Source: Mycobacterium sp. (GTDB lineage: Bacteria; Actinomycetota; Actinomycetes; Mycobacteriales; Mycobacteriaceae). From it: a stretch of 64,000 bases of DNA. The translations under genes and the position numbers were made by a program. The notes under the pieces are model-generated. The model saw nothing but the letters and a program-made list of their open reading frames with translations, was not told where the DNA came from and did no database searches. The stretch covers positions 1 to 64,000 of the forward strand of contig JARLGR010000110.1 of assembly GCA_031292665.1 (NCBI GenBank), given 5' to 3'. Numbering within the stretch: position 1 is the first letter of the stretch; the number at the start of each line of letters is the position of its first letter. This document shows, one piece after another, positions 7,767 through 17,538 of the stretch.

Positions 7767-9805
7767 CCCGTGGGCGCAGCCTTCAGCATCCGCCACAGGA
7801 ACGAATAGGTCAGCGCCGACTTGAAGGCGACTTGTTCGTTGTCGGCGGCGCCGGCATGGCCGCCCTCGATGTTCTCGTAGTAGAACACCCCGTGACCGGC
7901 GGCCTCGAGGGCCGCCGCCATCTTGCGGGCGTGGCCGGGGTGGACGCGGTCGTCGCGGGTGGACGTGGTGAACAGCACCGGCGGGTAACGGCGCGTCGCC
8001 GAAATGTTCTGATAAGGCGAGTATTCGGAGATGAACGCCCAGTCGTCCGGGTTGTCGGGGTCGCCGTACTCGGCCATCCACGAGGCGCCGGCCAGCAGGA
8101 GATGGTAGCGCTTCATGTCCAGCAGCGGCACGCTGCACACCAGCGCGGCGAACTTCTCCGGATACTTGGTCAGCATGATACCCATCAGCAGTCCGCCGTT
8201 GCTCCCGCCCTGTGCGCCGAGCTGCGCCACGGTGGTGATGCCCCGGTCCACCAAATCGGTTGCGACCGCGGCGAAGTCCTCAGCCACCTTGTGCCGGCCC
8301 TCGCGCATCGCCTGGGTGTGCCACCCGGGCCCGTACTCGCCGCCGCCGCGAATGTTGGCCAGCGCGTAAGTGCCCCCGCGAGCCAGCCACAACCGGCCCA
8401 GCACGCCGCCGTACGCCGGCGTGTTGGACGCTTCGAACCCGCCGTAGCCATACAGCATGGTGGGGCCCGGGCCCGTCGCGACCGCGGATCGCACCACAAA
8501 GTACGGGATTTTCGTGCCGTCCTGCGAAGCCACGAAATACTGTGCTACGGACAATTTTTCGGCATCGAAGAACGCGGGCGCGGACTTGACCTCCTCGAGT
8601 GGCCCGCCGCCGGCGCCGCGCATCAGCCGCGACGGAGTGACGAATCCGCTGGAATCGAGGAAGAACTCGTCACCGGTCGCGTCCGCGTTGACGATGACCG
8701 TATTGGTCGCGGCCGGGATGCCCGTCAACGGTTCACGTTGCCAAGTGCCGGGGGTGACGATCTCCACCCGACTGGCCACGTCGGCGAGTGTGACCATCAG
8801 GAGGCGGTCGCGGGTCCACGCGTAGTGGTTCAGCGAGGTGTGCTCGTCGGGCTCGAACACCACGTGCAGTTCCGCTGTGCCGGAGAGGAATTCGTCGTAC
8901 TCGGCCACCAGCAGCGAACCGGCGCTGTAGGTGGCGGAGCCCAGGTACCAGTCGTTGCGCAGCTCGATCAGGAGCCATTGGCGGTGTATCGACAAGGTGG
9001 CGTCGGTGGGTGCGTCGAGTCGGATCAGCTCCGCACCGCGCAGTTCGTAGACCTCTTCGTTCCAGAAGTCGAGGGCCCGTCCCAGCACGGTGCGCTCGAA
9101 GCCGGGCGTCCGGTCCACCGACACCGAAACGCTGACGTCGCAGCGTGCGCCCTCGAAGACGGTTTCCGCGTCCGTCAACGATGTGCCCCTGCGCCACCGC
9201 TTGATCACGCGCGGGTACCCGGAGTCGGTGAGCGAGTCGGCGCCGAAGTCGGTGCCCACCAGGGCGGTGTCCGGGTCGGCCCACGAGATCTGTGACTTGG
9301 CTTCCGCCAGCTCGAACCCGTCGGCGACGAATTCCCTTGTCAGCATGTCGAATTCACGCACGATGGACGCGTCCGAGCCGCCGCGGGAAAGACTCACGAG
9401 CGCCCGGGTGTACTCGGGGTAGATGACGCCGGCGCCGGCCCACACCCATTTCTCGTCGTCGGCGCGACCCAACTCGTCGACGTCGATCAGCACGTCCCAC
9501 TCGGGGGAGTCGGTGCGGTAGCTGTCCAGGGTGGTGCGTCGCCACAGCCCGCGCGGGTTGGCGGCATCGCGCCAGAAGTTGTAGAGGGATTCGCCCCGGC
9601 GGACCACATAGGGGATCCGGGCGTCGGTGTCGAGCACCTCGAGCGCCTCGGTCCGCATCCGCTCGAACTCCCCGCCGCAGAACTCTGCCAGCGTCGGTTC
9701 GTTGCGCGCCCGCACCCAGTCCAGCGCCTCGTCGCCGGTGACGTCCTCCAGCCACAGGTAGGGGTCCGCGCCGTCGTCCGGGGCCTCAGATGTCATGGAA
9801 GCCAT
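7763..9805 (-). CDS. Prolyl oligopeptidase family serine peptidase (S9A)
   Basis: A 680-residue peptidase, orthologous by position and similarity to Rv0457c. An N-terminal propeller domain spans about residues 80-420. The C-terminal alpha/beta-hydrolase domain has nucleophile Ser535 in GGSNGG, an acid in TRDDRVHPG (Asp618/619) and His650 in EGGHAG. There is no signal peptide, so it is predicted to be cytosolic and to cleave short peptides after proline. The start is ATG 9805; Met4 is a possible alternative. It is divergent from the aldehyde dehydrogenase gene across about 50 bp and shares a start/stop overlap with the lipoprotein downstream. Confidence 0.9.
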   Translation of the reverse strand: MASMTSEAPDDGADPYLWLEDVTGDEALDWVRARNEPTLAEFCGGEFERMRTEALEVLDTDARIPYVVRRGESLYNFWRDAANPRGLWRRTTLDSYRTDSPEWDVLIDVDELGRADDEKWVWAGAGVIYPEYTRALVSLSRGGSDASIVREFDMLTREFVADGFELAEAKSQISWADPDTALVGTDFGADSLTDSGYPRVIKRWRRGTSLTDAETVFEGARCDVSVSVSVDRTPGFERTVLGRALDFWNEEVYELRGAELIRLDAPTDATLSIHRQWLLIELRNDWYLGSATYSAGSLLVAEYDEFLSGTAELHVVFEPDEHTSLNHYAWTRDRLLMVTLADVASRVEIVTPGTWQREPLTGIPAATNTVIVNADATGDEFFLDSSGFVTPSRLMRGAGGGPLEEVKSAPAFFDAEKLSVAQYFVASQDGTKIPYFVVRSAVATGPGPTMLYGYGGFEASNTPAYGGVLGRLWLARGGTYALANIRGGGEYGPGWHTQAMREGRHKVAEDFAAVATDLVDRGITTVAQLGAQGGSNGGLLMGIMLTKYPEKFAALVCSVPLLDMKRYHLLLAGASWMAEYGDPDNPDDWAFISEYSPYQNISATRRYPPVLFTTSTRDDRVHPGHARKMAAALEAAGHGVFYYENIEGGHAGAADNEQVAFKSALTYSFLWRMLKAAPTG

Positions 9806-9856
9806 TGTGGCCTCGGCGGTAGTGTGAGCTGTATTACACAGAGAGGAGCCGCGCAG

Positions 9857-11380
9857 ATGACTGTTTTCGCCCGTCCCGGTACTGCCGGAGCGTTGATGTC
9901 GTACGAGTCCCGGTACGAGAACTTCATCGGGGGCCAGTGGATCGCTCCGGTGGGCGGCCGCTATTTCGAGAACTCGTCACCGGTGACCGGTCAGACGTTC
10001 TGCGAGGTGGCTCGGTCCGACGAAGCCGACGTCGACAAGGCCCTCGACGCCGCCCACGCGGCGGCGCCGGCCTGGGGCAAGACGGCCCCGGCCCAGCGGG
10101 CGGCGATCCTCAACAAGATCGCCGACCGGATCGAGGACAACAAAGCCGCGCTCGCCGTGGCGGAAGTCTGGGACAACGGCAAACCGGTCCGCGAGGCCCT
10201 GGCCGCCGACATTCCCCTGGCGGCCGACCATTTCCGGTACTTCGCCGCGGCGATCCGCGCGCAGGAGGGGTCGCTCTCGCAGATCGACGAGGACACCGTC
10301 GCTTACCACTTCCACGAGCCGCTGGGCGTGGTGGGGCAGATCATCCCGTGGAACTTCCCGATCTTGATGGCCGCCTGGAAGTTGGCGCCGGCGCTCGCGG
10401 CCGGCAACGCCGTGGTGCTCAAGCCCGCCGAGCAGACACCGGCGTCGGTGCTCTACCTGGTGTCGTTGATCGGCGATCTCTTGCCGGCCGGAGTCGTCAA
10501 CGTCGTCAACGGGTTTGGCGCCGAAGCCGGCAAGCCGCTGGCGTCGAGCAACCGCATCGCCAAGGTCGCGTTCACCGGGGAGACCACGACCGGGCGCCTG
10601 ATCATGCAATACGCATCCCAGAACCTGATCCCGGTCACCCTCGAACTCGGCGGCAAGAGCCCCAACATCTTCTTCTCCGACGTGATGGCCGAGCACGACA
10701 ACTTCCAGGACAAGGCGCTGGAGGGCTTCACCCTGTTCGCCCTCAACCAGGGTGAGGTGTGCACCTGCCCGTCGCGCAGCCTGATCCAGGCGGACATCTA
10801 CGACGAGTTCCTCGAGCTGGCCGCCATTCGCGCCAAGGCCGTCCGGCAGGGCGACCCGCTGGACAGCGCGACGATGCTGGGGTCGCAGGCGTCCAACGAT
10901 CAGCTGGAAAAGATCCTGTCCTACATCGCGATCGGCAAGGACGAGGGCGCGAAGGTGATCACCGGCGGCGAGCGCGCCGAGCTGGGCGGCGACCTGTCCG
11001 GCGGCTACTACATGCAGCCGACGATCTTTGCCGGCAACAACAAGATGCGGATCTTCCAGGAGGAGATCTTCGGCCCGGTGGTGGCGGTGACGTCGTTCTC
11101 CGATTACGACGATGCGATCTCGATGGCCAACGACACCCTCTACGGTCTGGGCGCTGGTGTGTGGAGCCGCGACGGCAACACCGCCTACCGGGCCGGCCGT
11201 GACATCCAGGCCGGCCGGGTATGGGTCAACTGCTACCACGTGTATCCGCCGCACGCGGCGTTCGGCGGCTACAAGCTGTCGGGTTTCGGTCGGGAGTGCC
11301 ACAAGATGGCGCTCGAGCATTACCAGCAGACCAAGAACATGCTGGTGTCCTACTCCGACAAGGCGCTCGGCCTGTTCTGA
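9857..11380 (+). CDS. NAD(P)-dependent aldehyde dehydrogenase
   Basis: A 507-residue aldehyde dehydrogenase (Rv0458 equivalent) that oxidises aldehydes to acids. The Rossmann/cofactor region includes VLKPAEQTP. The general base is Glu263 in LELGGKSPN and the nucleophile Cys302 in [18 protein letters not shown] Shine-Dalgarno sequence at 9841-9848 lies eight bases before ATG 9857, which decides against the upstream in-frame start at 9824. It resembles the ExaC/acetaldehyde dehydrogenase group. It is followed directly by the DUF779 gene, a pairing common for this group. Confidence 0.92.
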   Translation: MTVFARPGTAGALMSYESRYENFIGGQWIAPVGGRYFENSSPVTGQTFCEVARSDEADVDKALDAAHAAAPAWGKTAPAQRAAILNKIADRIEDNKAALAVAEVWDNGKPVREALAADIPLAADHFRYFAAAIRAQEGSLSQIDEDTVAYHFHEPLGVVGQIIPWNFPILMAAWKLAPALAAGNAVVLKPAEQTPASVLYLVSLIGDLLPAGVVNVVNGFGAEAGKPLASSNRIAKVAFTGETTTGRLIMQYASQNLIPVTLELGGKSPNIFFSDVMAEHDNFQDKALEGFTLFALNQGEVCTCPSRSLIQADIYDEFLELAAIRAKAVRQGDPLDSATMLGSQASNDQLEKILSYIAIGKDEGAKVITGGERAELGGDLSGGYYMQPTIFAGNNKMRIFQEEIFGPVVAVTSFSDYDDAISMANDTLYGLGAGVWSRDGNTAYRAGRDIQAGRVWVNCYHVYPPHAAFGGYKLSGFGRECHKMALEHYQQTKNMLVSYSDKALGLF

Positions 11381-11862
11381 TGATCTCGGGTGCAGTCATC
11401 ACCGCCACGGCCGCCAAGCTGCTGGCCCGGCTGCAGGAGCGGCACGGGCCGCTGATGTTCCACCAGTCCGGCGGCTGCTGCGACGGGTCGTCGCCGATGT
11501 GCTACCCGCGCGGAGATTTCATCGTGGGTGACCGCGACGTGCTGCTGGGCGTGCTCGACGTGGGCGCCGAGGGCGTGCCGGTGTGGATTTCGGGTCCGCA
11601 GTACCAGGTGTGGAAGCACACCCAACTTGTCATCGACGTGGTGCCCGGTCGCGGCGGCGGCTTCAGCCTGGAGGCCCCGGAGGGCGTGCGCTTCCTCAGC
11701 CGCGGAAGGGTTTTCACCGACGACGAACAGGCCCTCGTGCAAGCTCTACCGGTCATCACCGGCACCGGATACGAGCGCGGCGAACGCCCGTCGGCGCGCG
11801 GTCAGGTGGTGGATTTCGAGGCGGGAGCCGCGCCGAAAATGTGCAGCCCCGGCGGTCGGTAG
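11380..11862 (+). CDS. DUF779 family protein
   Basis: A 160-residue DUF779 protein (Rv0459 equivalent). The conserved segment HQSGGCCDGSSPMCYP holds three cysteines near the start, and PVWISGPQYQVW lies in the middle. The ATG shares one base with the stop of the aldehyde dehydrogenase (TGATG), so the two should be translated together. The family is repeatedly found beside aldehyde dehydrogenases and may act with them, but its biochemical role is not known to me. Confidence 0.88.
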   Translation: MISGAVITATAAKLLARLQERHGPLMFHQSGGCCDGSSPMCYPRGDFIVGDRDVLLGVLDVGAEGVPVWISGPQYQVWKHTQLVIDVVPGRGGGFSLEAPEGVRFLSRGRVFTDDEQALVQALPVITGTGYERGERPSARGQVVDFEAGAAPKMCSPGGR

Positions 11863-11881
11863 CCGCAGTACAGTCGTCACC

Positions 11882-12157
11882 GTGATCCCCCTTCCGCGCC
11901 CCTGGATCCTGGCCGGCGCCATGCTGGTCGGCGCCGCGGTCGGGCTTCTGGCGGGGGTGGGATTCACCGCGGTGCACGTCAGGGTTCGACCGGAGATCGC
12001 CGTCGCGCTCGTGGTCGGGATCCCGACCGTCACCGGGCTGATGACGATCCTGCTCTCCGGGCGTCGCTGGGTGACGATGGTGGGCGCGTTCGTGCTGGCG
12101 CTGGCGCCCGGCTGGTTCGGCGTGCTCGTCGCCGTGCGGGTGGCGTCCGGTGGCTGA
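11882..12157 (+). CDS. Small two-helix membrane protein
   Basis: A 91-residue hydrophobic protein starting at GTG 11882 (Rv0460 equivalent). Three hydrophobic segments are visible: WILAGAMLVGAAVGLLAG, a segment from about 40 to 60, and TMVGAFVLALAPGWFGVLVAV. It begins 19 bp after the DUF779 stop and overlaps the next gene by eight bases, so it is part of the same operon. The function is unknown. Confidence 0.75.
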   Translation: MIPLPRPWILAGAMLVGAAVGLLAGVGFTAVHVRVRPEIAVALVVGIPTVTGLMTILLSGRRWVTMVGAFVLALAPGWFGVLVAVRVASGG

Positions 12158-12728
12158 CGAGGATCGGGCCGATGAGGATCGGAACGCGAATCCGGGGACC
12201 GCACCGTTCACGCCGGACTTCTCCGACGACGAGGACACCGGAACCCAATCCTGGGTCCCCGATTTCTCCGACTCCGACGACACCGGCTCGCAGCCCGCCG
12301 CTGAGGAGCCCTCGCACGCCAAGGAAGAACTCACCGCCGACGATGAGGATTCGTCGGCCGAATCCGCCGGGTTGCCGGTGCCCCCGGTCACAGTGCCCGG
12401 TCGCTACGTCTACCTGAAGTGGTGGAAGCTGCTGCTGGTGATCCTTGCCGTGTGGTTCGTGGCGACCGAGGTCGGGCTGGGGCTCCTGTATTGGTGGTAT
12501 CACTCCGCCGACCAGACCGCGGCACTGTTCGTGGTCCTCGTCTACGTTGTCGCCTGCGTTGTCGGTGCCGTGATGCTGGCGATGGCGCAGGGCAGGGCGC
12601 TCGTCTCGGCGCTGTCGGTCGCGCTGATGTCGGCGCCATTCGCCTCTGTTGCCGCCGCGGCGCCCCTCTACGGCTATTACCACTGCGTGCGGGTGGGTCA
12701 TTGCCTGGTCGGCGTCATTCCGTACTAA
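12150..12728 (+). CDS. Membrane protein with acidic N-terminal tail
   Basis: A 192-residue protein (Rv0461 equivalent) starting at GTG 12150. The first 80 residues are acidic and low in complexity (repeats of the form PDFSDxxDTG at about 24-48). Three transmembrane helices follow: LLLVILAVWFVATEVGLGLL, a segment from about 125 to 145, and a segment near 155-175. The C-terminus holds two cysteines in HCVRVGHCLVG. It overlaps the preceding gene by eight bases. The function is unknown. Confidence 0.78.
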   Translation: MADEDRADEDRNANPGTAPFTPDFSDDEDTGTQSWVPDFSDSDDTGSQPAAEEPSHAKEELTADDEDSSAESAGLPVPPVTVPGRYVYLKWWKLLLVILAVWFVATEVGLGLLYWWYHSADQTAALFVVLVYVVACVVGAVMLAMAQGRALVSALSVALMSAPFASVAAAAPLYGYYHCVRVGHCLVGVIPY

Positions 12729-12749
12729 CAGTTTCGTCGCCCGTCCAGG

Positions 12750-12831
12750 CCACTGGGGTAGGGGCGTGACTTCTCACGGTGTTGTTCAGTCAGAAGTCAC
12801 CGCCCACTAGGGTGGGCTCGTGACTTCTCAC
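12750..12831 (+). promoter_or_regulatory. lpdC leader with alternative hairpins
   Basis: A 28-bp imperfect direct repeat (12750-12777 and 12804-12831) duplicates the lpdC start region, GTGACTTCTCAC included. Between the copies lies the complement AGAAGTCAC at 12792-12800. It can pair with the upstream copy (12766-12774) or with the true start (12820-12828), giving two exclusive 9-bp stems. The second stem encloses a further GC hairpin, GCCCAC-tagg-GTGGGC (12802-12817), and would bury the lpdC start codon and the purine-rich sequence before it. The pairing is read directly; a regulatory role is inferred. Confidence 0.55.
12766..12810 (+). CDS. Putative 14-codon upstream ORF of lpdC
   Basis: GTG at 12766 opens a frame of 14 codons, MTSHGVVQSEVTAH, ending at TAG 12808-12810. 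The first four codons are identical to those of lpdC and the frame is the same, because the region is a 54-bp-spaced duplication. A ribosome reaching its stop would cover the left arm of the hairpin that hides the lpdC start. Whether it is translated is unknown. It is best seen as a candidate leader peptide. Confidence 0.4.
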   Translation: MTSHGVVQSEVTAH

Positions 12832-14217
12832 TATGACGTCGTCGTCCTCGGGGCCGGCCCGGGCGGGTATGTCGCAGCCATTCGCGCCGCACAGCTCGGG
12901 CTCAACACCGCAATCGTCGAATCGAAGTACTGGGGCGGGGTGTGCCTCAACGTCGGCTGCATTCCGTCGAAGGCGTTGCTGCGCAACGCCGAGCTCGTCC
13001 ACATCTTCACCAAGGAGGCCAAGACCTTCGGCATGAGCGGCGAGGCGACCTTCGATTACGGGGCCGCCTTCGACCGCAGCCGCAAGGTGGCCGAGGGCCG
13101 CGTCGCCGGTGTGCACTTCCTGATGAAGAAGAACAAGATCACCGAGATCCACGGGTACGGCAGGTTCACCGACGCCCACACCTTGTCCGTCGATCTCAAC
13201 GAGGGTGGTACCGAGACGGTGACGTTCGACAACGCCATCATCGCCACCGGCAGCAGCACCCGGCTGGTGCCCGGCACGTCGCTGTCGGCCAACGTGGTGA
13301 CCTACGAGGAGCAAATCCTGTCCCGGGAGCTGCCCGAGTCGATCATCATCGCCGGGGCCGGTGCCATCGGCATGGAGTTCGGCTACGTGCTGAAGAACTA
13401 CGGCGTCGACGTCACCATCGTGGAGTTCTTGCCGCGGGCGTTGCCCAACGAGGACGCCGAGGTGTCCAAAGAGATCGAGAAGCAGTTCAAGAAGCTGGGC
13501 GTCAAGATCCTGACCGGAACCAAGGTCGAGTCCATTTCCGACGATGGGTCCCAGGTCACGGTGGTCGTCAGCAAGGACGGCAAGTCCGAGGAACTCAAGG
13601 CCGACAAAGTGTTGCAGGCCATCGGCTTTGCGCCCAACGTCGAGGGCTACGGGCTGGACAAGGCCGGCGTCGCGCTGACCGACCGCAAGGCCATCGGCAT
13701 CAGCGAGTACATGCAGACTTCCGTCCCGCACATCTACGCCATCGGCGATGTCACGGGGCTGCTACAGCTGGCCCACGTCGCCGAGGCCCAGGGTGTGGTG
13801 GCGGCCGAAACCATCGCCGGCGCAGAGACTTTGGCGCTCGGTGACTACCGGATGCTGCCGCGCGCGACGTTCTGCCAGCCCCAGGTCGCCAGCTTCGGGC
13901 TCACCGAGCAGCAGGCCCGTGACGAAGGCTACGACGTCGTGGTGGCCAAGTTCCCGTTCACCGCCAACGGCAAGGCGCACGGGCTGGGCGACCCCAGCGG
14001 TTTCGTCAAGCTGGTCGCCGACGCCAAGCACGGGGAGCTGCTGGGCGGCCACCTGATCGGCCACGACGTGTCCGAGCTGCTGCCCGAGCTGACCCTGGCG
14101 CAGAAGTGGGATCTGACCGCCAACGAGCTGGCCCGCAACGTGCACACCCACCCGACCATGTCCGAGGCGCTGCAGGAGTGCTTCCACGGCTTGACCGGCC
14201 ACATGATCAACTTCTGA
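12820..14217 (+). CDS. lpdC: Dihydrolipoamide dehydrogenase
   Basis: A 465-residue flavoprotein (Rv0462 orthologue) that reoxidises lipoyl groups in the pyruvate and branched-chain keto-acid dehydrogenase complexes and also serves the mycobacterial peroxidase chain. The FAD fingerprint [10 protein letters not shown] is at residues 11-20, the redox disulfide Cys42-Cys47 lies in [13 protein letters not shown], the NAD-binding [11 protein letters not shown] is central, and the [10 protein letters not shown] His is near the C-terminus. It starts at GTG 12820, giving [10 protein letters not shown]. The leader contains unusual repeats described separately. The next gene begins two bases after its stop. 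Confidence 0.96.
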   Translation: MTSHYDVVVLGAGPGGYVAAIRAAQLGLNTAIVESKYWGGVCLNVGCIPSKALLRNAELVHIFTKEAKTFGMSGEATFDYGAAFDRSRKVAEGRVAGVHFLMKKNKITEIHGYGRFTDAHTLSVDLNEGGTETVTFDNAIIATGSSTRLVPGTSLSANVVTYEEQILSRELPESIIIAGAGAIGMEFGYVLKNYGVDVTIVEFLPRALPNEDAEVSKEIEKQFKKLGVKILTGTKVESISDDGSQVTVVVSKDGKSEELKADKVLQAIGFAPNVEGYGLDKAGVALTDRKAIGISEYMQTSVPHIYAIGDVTGLLQLAHVAEAQGVVAAETIAGAETLALGDYRMLPRATFCQPQVASFGLTEQQARDEGYDVVVAKFPFTANGKAHGLGDPSGFVKLVADAKHGELLGGHLIGHDVSELLPELTLAQKWDLTANELARNVHTHPTMSEALQECFHGLTGHMINF

Positions 14218-14219
14218 GA

Positions 14220-14495
14220 ATGATTCGCACCGACACACTCATGGGTGCCCTCGCGGGCGCCGCCGCGGGTTACGTCCTGTGGTTGGTGGCCTTCACGATC
14301 GCCGATGACAACGCGGCGGTGGGCCGATGGGCCCCGACGGTGTTGCTGCTGTCGATGGCGCTGGCGGTCGGCGCGGCGTTGTGGGGCTCGGTGCTGCGCC
14401 GGCGCAGGAGGTACCTGTGGTCGGGTTTTGGGTTCGGCCTGCCGATACTGCCCCTGGCGCTCACGTTGGCCGTGCTGGCCGACGTGTACCTGTAG
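14220..14495 (+). CDS. Small membrane protein after lpdC
   Basis: A 91-residue protein (Rv0463 equivalent) with three hydrophobic segments: GALAGAAAGYVLWLVAFTIA, PTVLLLSMALAVGAALWGSV and GLPILPLALTLAVLADVYL. It starts at ATG 14220, two bases after the lpdC stop, so co-transcription is likely. A basic RRRRRYLW loop suggests the orientation. It ends one base before the stop of the convergent gene. The function is unknown. Confidence 0.75.
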   Translation: MIRTDTLMGALAGAAAGYVLWLVAFTIADDNAAVGRWAPTVLLLSMALAVGAALWGSVLRRRRRYLWSGFGFGLPILPLALTLAVLADVYL

Positions 14496-15086
14496 CTAAC
14501 GCGGGTTGTCCAGCGGGATGTCGAGCGCCGACATCGTCGCGGCCAGCCCGTCGTATTGTGTACCGAGCAAGCAGAATTCGATGAGCTCCCGTCGGTCGAG
14601 GTGACTCGCGAGCCGCCGCCAGGTGGCTTCGGTGATGGTCCGGTCCTTGACGAGCTCGTCCGTCGCCCTCAGCAGCGCGAGCTGCCGGGCGCCCAGCGTG
14701 CCCGCGACGCCGTTTCCGGTGTCGGGAAAGGCGAAGATCGCGCGCTGCCTGTCCGCGTCCAGCCCCTGCTTGCGCGCCATCCGGCGATGGTGCTGCAGCT
14801 CGTACTCGCACGCGCGCAGGTGTGCGACCCGCAGGATCACCAATTCGGTGTCGACCGCCGGCAGCCGGCCGCGCAGCAGCCGGCCGCCGTAGAGGCTCCA
14901 CACCAAGAACAGCAACCGGTGCTGACCCAGCGTGGTCATCAGGTGCATCTCGGGCGCCCGGACCGCGCGCGCGCCCAACTTCGCGATCACCCAGTTGAGC
15001 GGCCCTAGCTCGCGGAACCGCCCGGACGGAATGCGTCCGACCGCGCCGGTGTGATGGCCACCCTGTCCGTCGTGGGCCGCGGTCAT
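14496..15086 (-). CDS. Carboxymuconolactone decarboxylase-like (AhpD fold) protein
   Basis: A 196-residue protein of the CMD/AhpD superfamily (Rv0464c equivalent). The signature region RACEYELQHHRRMA near the middle has a single Cys with downstream His residues, whereas true AhpD has CxxC. A classical peroxidase-reductase role is therefore uncertain. It overlaps the upstream ramB gene by four bases (ATGA) and must be expressed with it. The substrate is unknown. Confidence 0.8.
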   Translation of the reverse strand: MTAAHDGQGGHHTGAVGRIPSGRFRELGPLNWVIAKLGARAVRAPEMHLMTTLGQHRLLFLVWSLYGGRLLRGRLPAVDTELVILRVAHLRACEYELQHHRRMARKQGLDADRQRAIFAFPDTGNGVAGTLGARQLALLRATDELVKDRTITEATWRRLASHLDRRELIEFCLLGTQYDGLAATMSALDIPLDNPR

Positions 15087-16498
15087 GCCTGCTTCACCAG
15101 ATAGGGGGACACCGTGCTGCGGTGCTCGTCGAGGTCGAGCGCGCGGCCCAGCGCCGGGAACGCCCGCTGCGGACAGTTGTCGCGTTCGCAGACCCGGCAG
15201 CCCGCGCCGATCGGTGTGGCGATCTCCCCCGACAAGTCGAGTCCTTCCGAGTAGACGAGCCGGTGGGCGTGGCGGAGTTCGCAGCCCAACCCGATCGCGA
15301 AGGTTTTACCGGGCTGACCATACCGTGCGGCGCGGCGCTCCACGGTGCGGGCCACCCACATGTAGTTGCGGCCGTCGGGCATCTGGGCGATCTGCACCAA
15401 GATCTTGCCCGGGTTCGCGAAGGTCTCGTAGACGTTCCACAGCGGGCACGTGCCTCCGCTGGAGGAGAAGTGAAAGCCCGTGGCGGACTGGCGTTTTGAC
15501 ATGTTGCCGGCCCGATCCACCCGGATGAACGAGAACGGCACGCCCCGCATCGACGGCCGCTGCAACGTCGACAGCCGGTGCGCGATGGTCTCGTAGCTCG
15601 CCGCGTAGAAGGACGACAACCGCTCCACGTCGTAGCGGAAGTTCTCCGCGACGTCGTGGAACTGACGGTAGGGCAGCACCGCGGCCGCGGCAAAGTAATT
15701 GGCCAGTCCCAGCCGCGCCAGCGTGTGCGACTCGTCGCTGGTGAACTTCCCCTCCTCCACCAGGGTGTCGATCAGATCACCGTACTCGAGGTAGGCCAGC
15801 TCGGCGGCCATCTTGAATACCTGCTGGCCCGGGGCGAGGTGATTGCTGATCTCCAGTGTCTTGGTCCGCGGGTCGTAGCGGTGCAGCACGGTGTCGCCCA
15901 GATCGATCCGCCTGGTGATGTGCACTCCGTGCACCTCGGTGAGCCGGCGGGTCAGCTCGCGGGCCAAATCGCCGTGATGCAACCGCATCTTGATGGTGAG
16001 GTCTTCGGCGGCAGTATCCAGCTCGTGCAGGTAGTTCTGCCGCTGATAGAAGTAGTCGCGCACCTCCTCGTGGGGCATCGTGATCGACCCGCTGCCGCTG
16101 CCGTCGGAGAACCGCTCCTCGGTGGCGGCGGCCAGCTGCGCGGTGGTGATCCGGTAGCGCCGGTGCAGGTTGACCACGGCACGGGCCAGGGCGGGGTGGG
16201 CGCTGACCATCTCGGCGACTTCGGTCGGGTCGACGTCGATGTCCAGGTCGCGGTCCATCGTCACCTCACGCAGCTCCGCGACCAGCCGGGTGTCGTCCTG
16301 GGAGGCGAAGAAGGTCGCGTCCACCCCGAACACCTCGGTGATCCGGAGCAGTACGGCCACCGTCAGCGGGCGCACGTCGTGCTCGATCTGGTTGAGGTAG
16401 CTCGGCGAGATGTCGAGCAGCTGCGCCAGCGCGGCCTGGCTGAACCCGCGCTCGCTGCGCAGTTGGCGAACGCGGGCGCCGACGAAGGTTTTGGCCAT
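15083..16498 (-). CDS. ramB: RamB-type regulator of glyoxylate and acyl metabolism
   Basis: A 471-residue XRE-family regulator (Rv0465c orthologue). The N-terminal helix-turn-helix spans residues 8-62 (QAALAQLLDISPSYLNQIE), a long ScfR-type sensor domain follows, and a Cys cluster (GCRVCERDNCPQRAF) lies near the C-terminus. RamB represses icl1 and its own gene in M. tuberculosis depending on carbon source. I took ATG 16498, which begins MAKTFVGARVRQLR; upstream codons to 16549 lack domain character. TTCGCA-type boxes lie upstream and also before icl1. Confidence 0.93.
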   Translation of the reverse strand: MAKTFVGARVRQLRSERGFSQAALAQLLDISPSYLNQIEHDVRPLTVAVLLRITEVFGVDATFFASQDDTRLVAELREVTMDRDLDIDVDPTEVAEMVSAHPALARAVVNLHRRYRITTAQLAAATEERFSDGSGSGSITMPHEEVRDYFYQRQNYLHELDTAAEDLTIKMRLHHGDLARELTRRLTEVHGVHITRRIDLGDTVLHRYDPRTKTLEISNHLAPGQQVFKMAAELAYLEYGDLIDTLVEEGKFTSDESHTLARLGLANYFAAAAVLPYRQFHDVAENFRYDVERLSSFYAASYETIAHRLSTLQRPSMRGVPFSFIRVDRAGNMSKRQSATGFHFSSSGGTCPLWNVYETFANPGKILVQIAQMPDGRNYMWVARTVERRAARYGQPGKTFAIGLGCELRHAHRLVYSEGLDLSGEIATPIGAGCRVCERDNCPQRAFPALGRALDLDEHRSTVSPYLVKQA

Positions 16499-16520
16499 TT
16501 CGCGCAAGCGTACCCGCCGC

Positions 16521-16550
16521 TGCGAAGCAGCGCTTAGCAGAGTTCGCAAG
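16521..16550 (+). promoter_or_regulatory. Candidate RamB operator upstream of ramB
   Basis: TGCGAAG at 16521-16527 and TTCGCAAG at 16543-16550 form an inverted pair 23-52 bp upstream of the ramB start. They resemble the TTTGCAAA/TTCGCAAA core described for RamB and repeat the motif found before icl1. Autoregulation is the likely meaning. Confidence 0.45.
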
Positions 16551-16664
16551 CCAATACGATCCGGTCACAGTTGGTGTTTGAAAGGTGTGGTTGGCATGAT
16601 TCGCATCGGGGGCCCCGCGGTACAACGTAGGGTTACGGACAGGAAGTGAGCGGGGAGCCAAGTC

Positions 16665-17477
16665 GTGAGCCTGGACAAAACACTGATGCCGGTGCTCGAC
16701 GGTCACCCCGACGTGTTCGGACGCGAATGGCCCCTCCGCGTCGGCGACATCGACCGCACGGGTCGCCTGCGGCTGGACGCGGCCGCCCGGCACATCCAGG
16801 ACATCGGCCAGGACCAGCTGCGCGAGATGGGCTTCGAGGAGACCCATCCGCTGTGGATCGTCCGGCGCACCATGGTCGACCTGATCCGGCCGATCGAGTT
16901 CCAGGACATGCTCCGCCTGCGCAGGTGGTGTTCGGGGACCTCCAACCGGTGGTGCGAGATGCGGGTGCGCATAGATGGAAGGCGCGGGCGCGGGCTGATC
17001 GAGTCCGAGGCGTTCTGGATCAACATCAACCGGGAAACCGAGATGCCGGCGCGCATCGCCGACGACTTCCTGGAGAGTCTGTACAAGACCACGTCCGTCG
17101 ACCGGTTGCGCTGGAAGGGCTACCTGAAGCCGGGCAGCCGCGACGATGCGGCCGAGATCCACGAGTTCCCCGTCCGGGTCACCGACATCGACCTGTTCGA
17201 CCACATGAACAACGCGGTGTACTGGAGCGTGATCGAGGACTACCTGGCGTCGCACTCCGAACTGCTGGGCGGGCCGCTGCGCACCACCATCGAGCACGAA
17301 GCGCCGGTCGCGCTGGGCGACAAGTTGGAGATCATCTCGCACGTCTACCCGCCGGGCTCCACCGATCAATTCGGGCCCAACCTTGCCGACCGGACTGTTA
17401 CAACCCTCACATATGCCGTGGGCGACGAGACGAAAGCCGTCGCCGCGCTCTTTTCCCTAGCGCCGACAAATGCCTGA
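16665..17477 (+). CDS. Acyl-ACP thioesterase-like double hotdog protein
   Basis: A 270-residue protein (Rv0466 equivalent) with two tandem hotdog domains, about 15-130 and 160-265, as in FatA-type acyl-ACP thioesterases. The second domain contains VRVTDIDLFDHMNNAVYW, with the typical Asp/His-Asn active-site spacing. It should release fatty acids from acyl-ACP or acyl-CoA. It starts at GTG 16665 with a GGGGAG sequence about seven bases upstream. It lies between ramB (divergent) and icl1 (same strand), consistent with a role in fatty-acid flux. Confidence 0.82.
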   Translation: MSLDKTLMPVLDGHPDVFGREWPLRVGDIDRTGRLRLDAAARHIQDIGQDQLREMGFEETHPLWIVRRTMVDLIRPIEFQDMLRLRRWCSGTSNRWCEMRVRIDGRRGRGLIESEAFWININRETEMPARIADDFLESLYKTTSVDRLRWKGYLKPGSRDDAAEIHEFPVRVTDIDLFDHMNNAVYWSVIEDYLASHSELLGGPLRTTIEHEAPVALGDKLEIISHVYPPGSTDQFGPNLADRTVTTLTYAVGDETKAVAALFSLAPTNA

Positions 17478-17538
17478 GTGACCTGCAGATTTGAGTTACC
17501 GGCGGGTAGCTTCTGAAACGGTTAAGCTATCGAGAGCC

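Noticed and set aside
9977-11320. Long antisense reading frame opposite the aldehyde dehydrogenase
   Set aside because: High GC makes stop codons rare in the opposite frame. It has no domain, while the forward frame has complete catalytic motifs and a ribosome-binding site.
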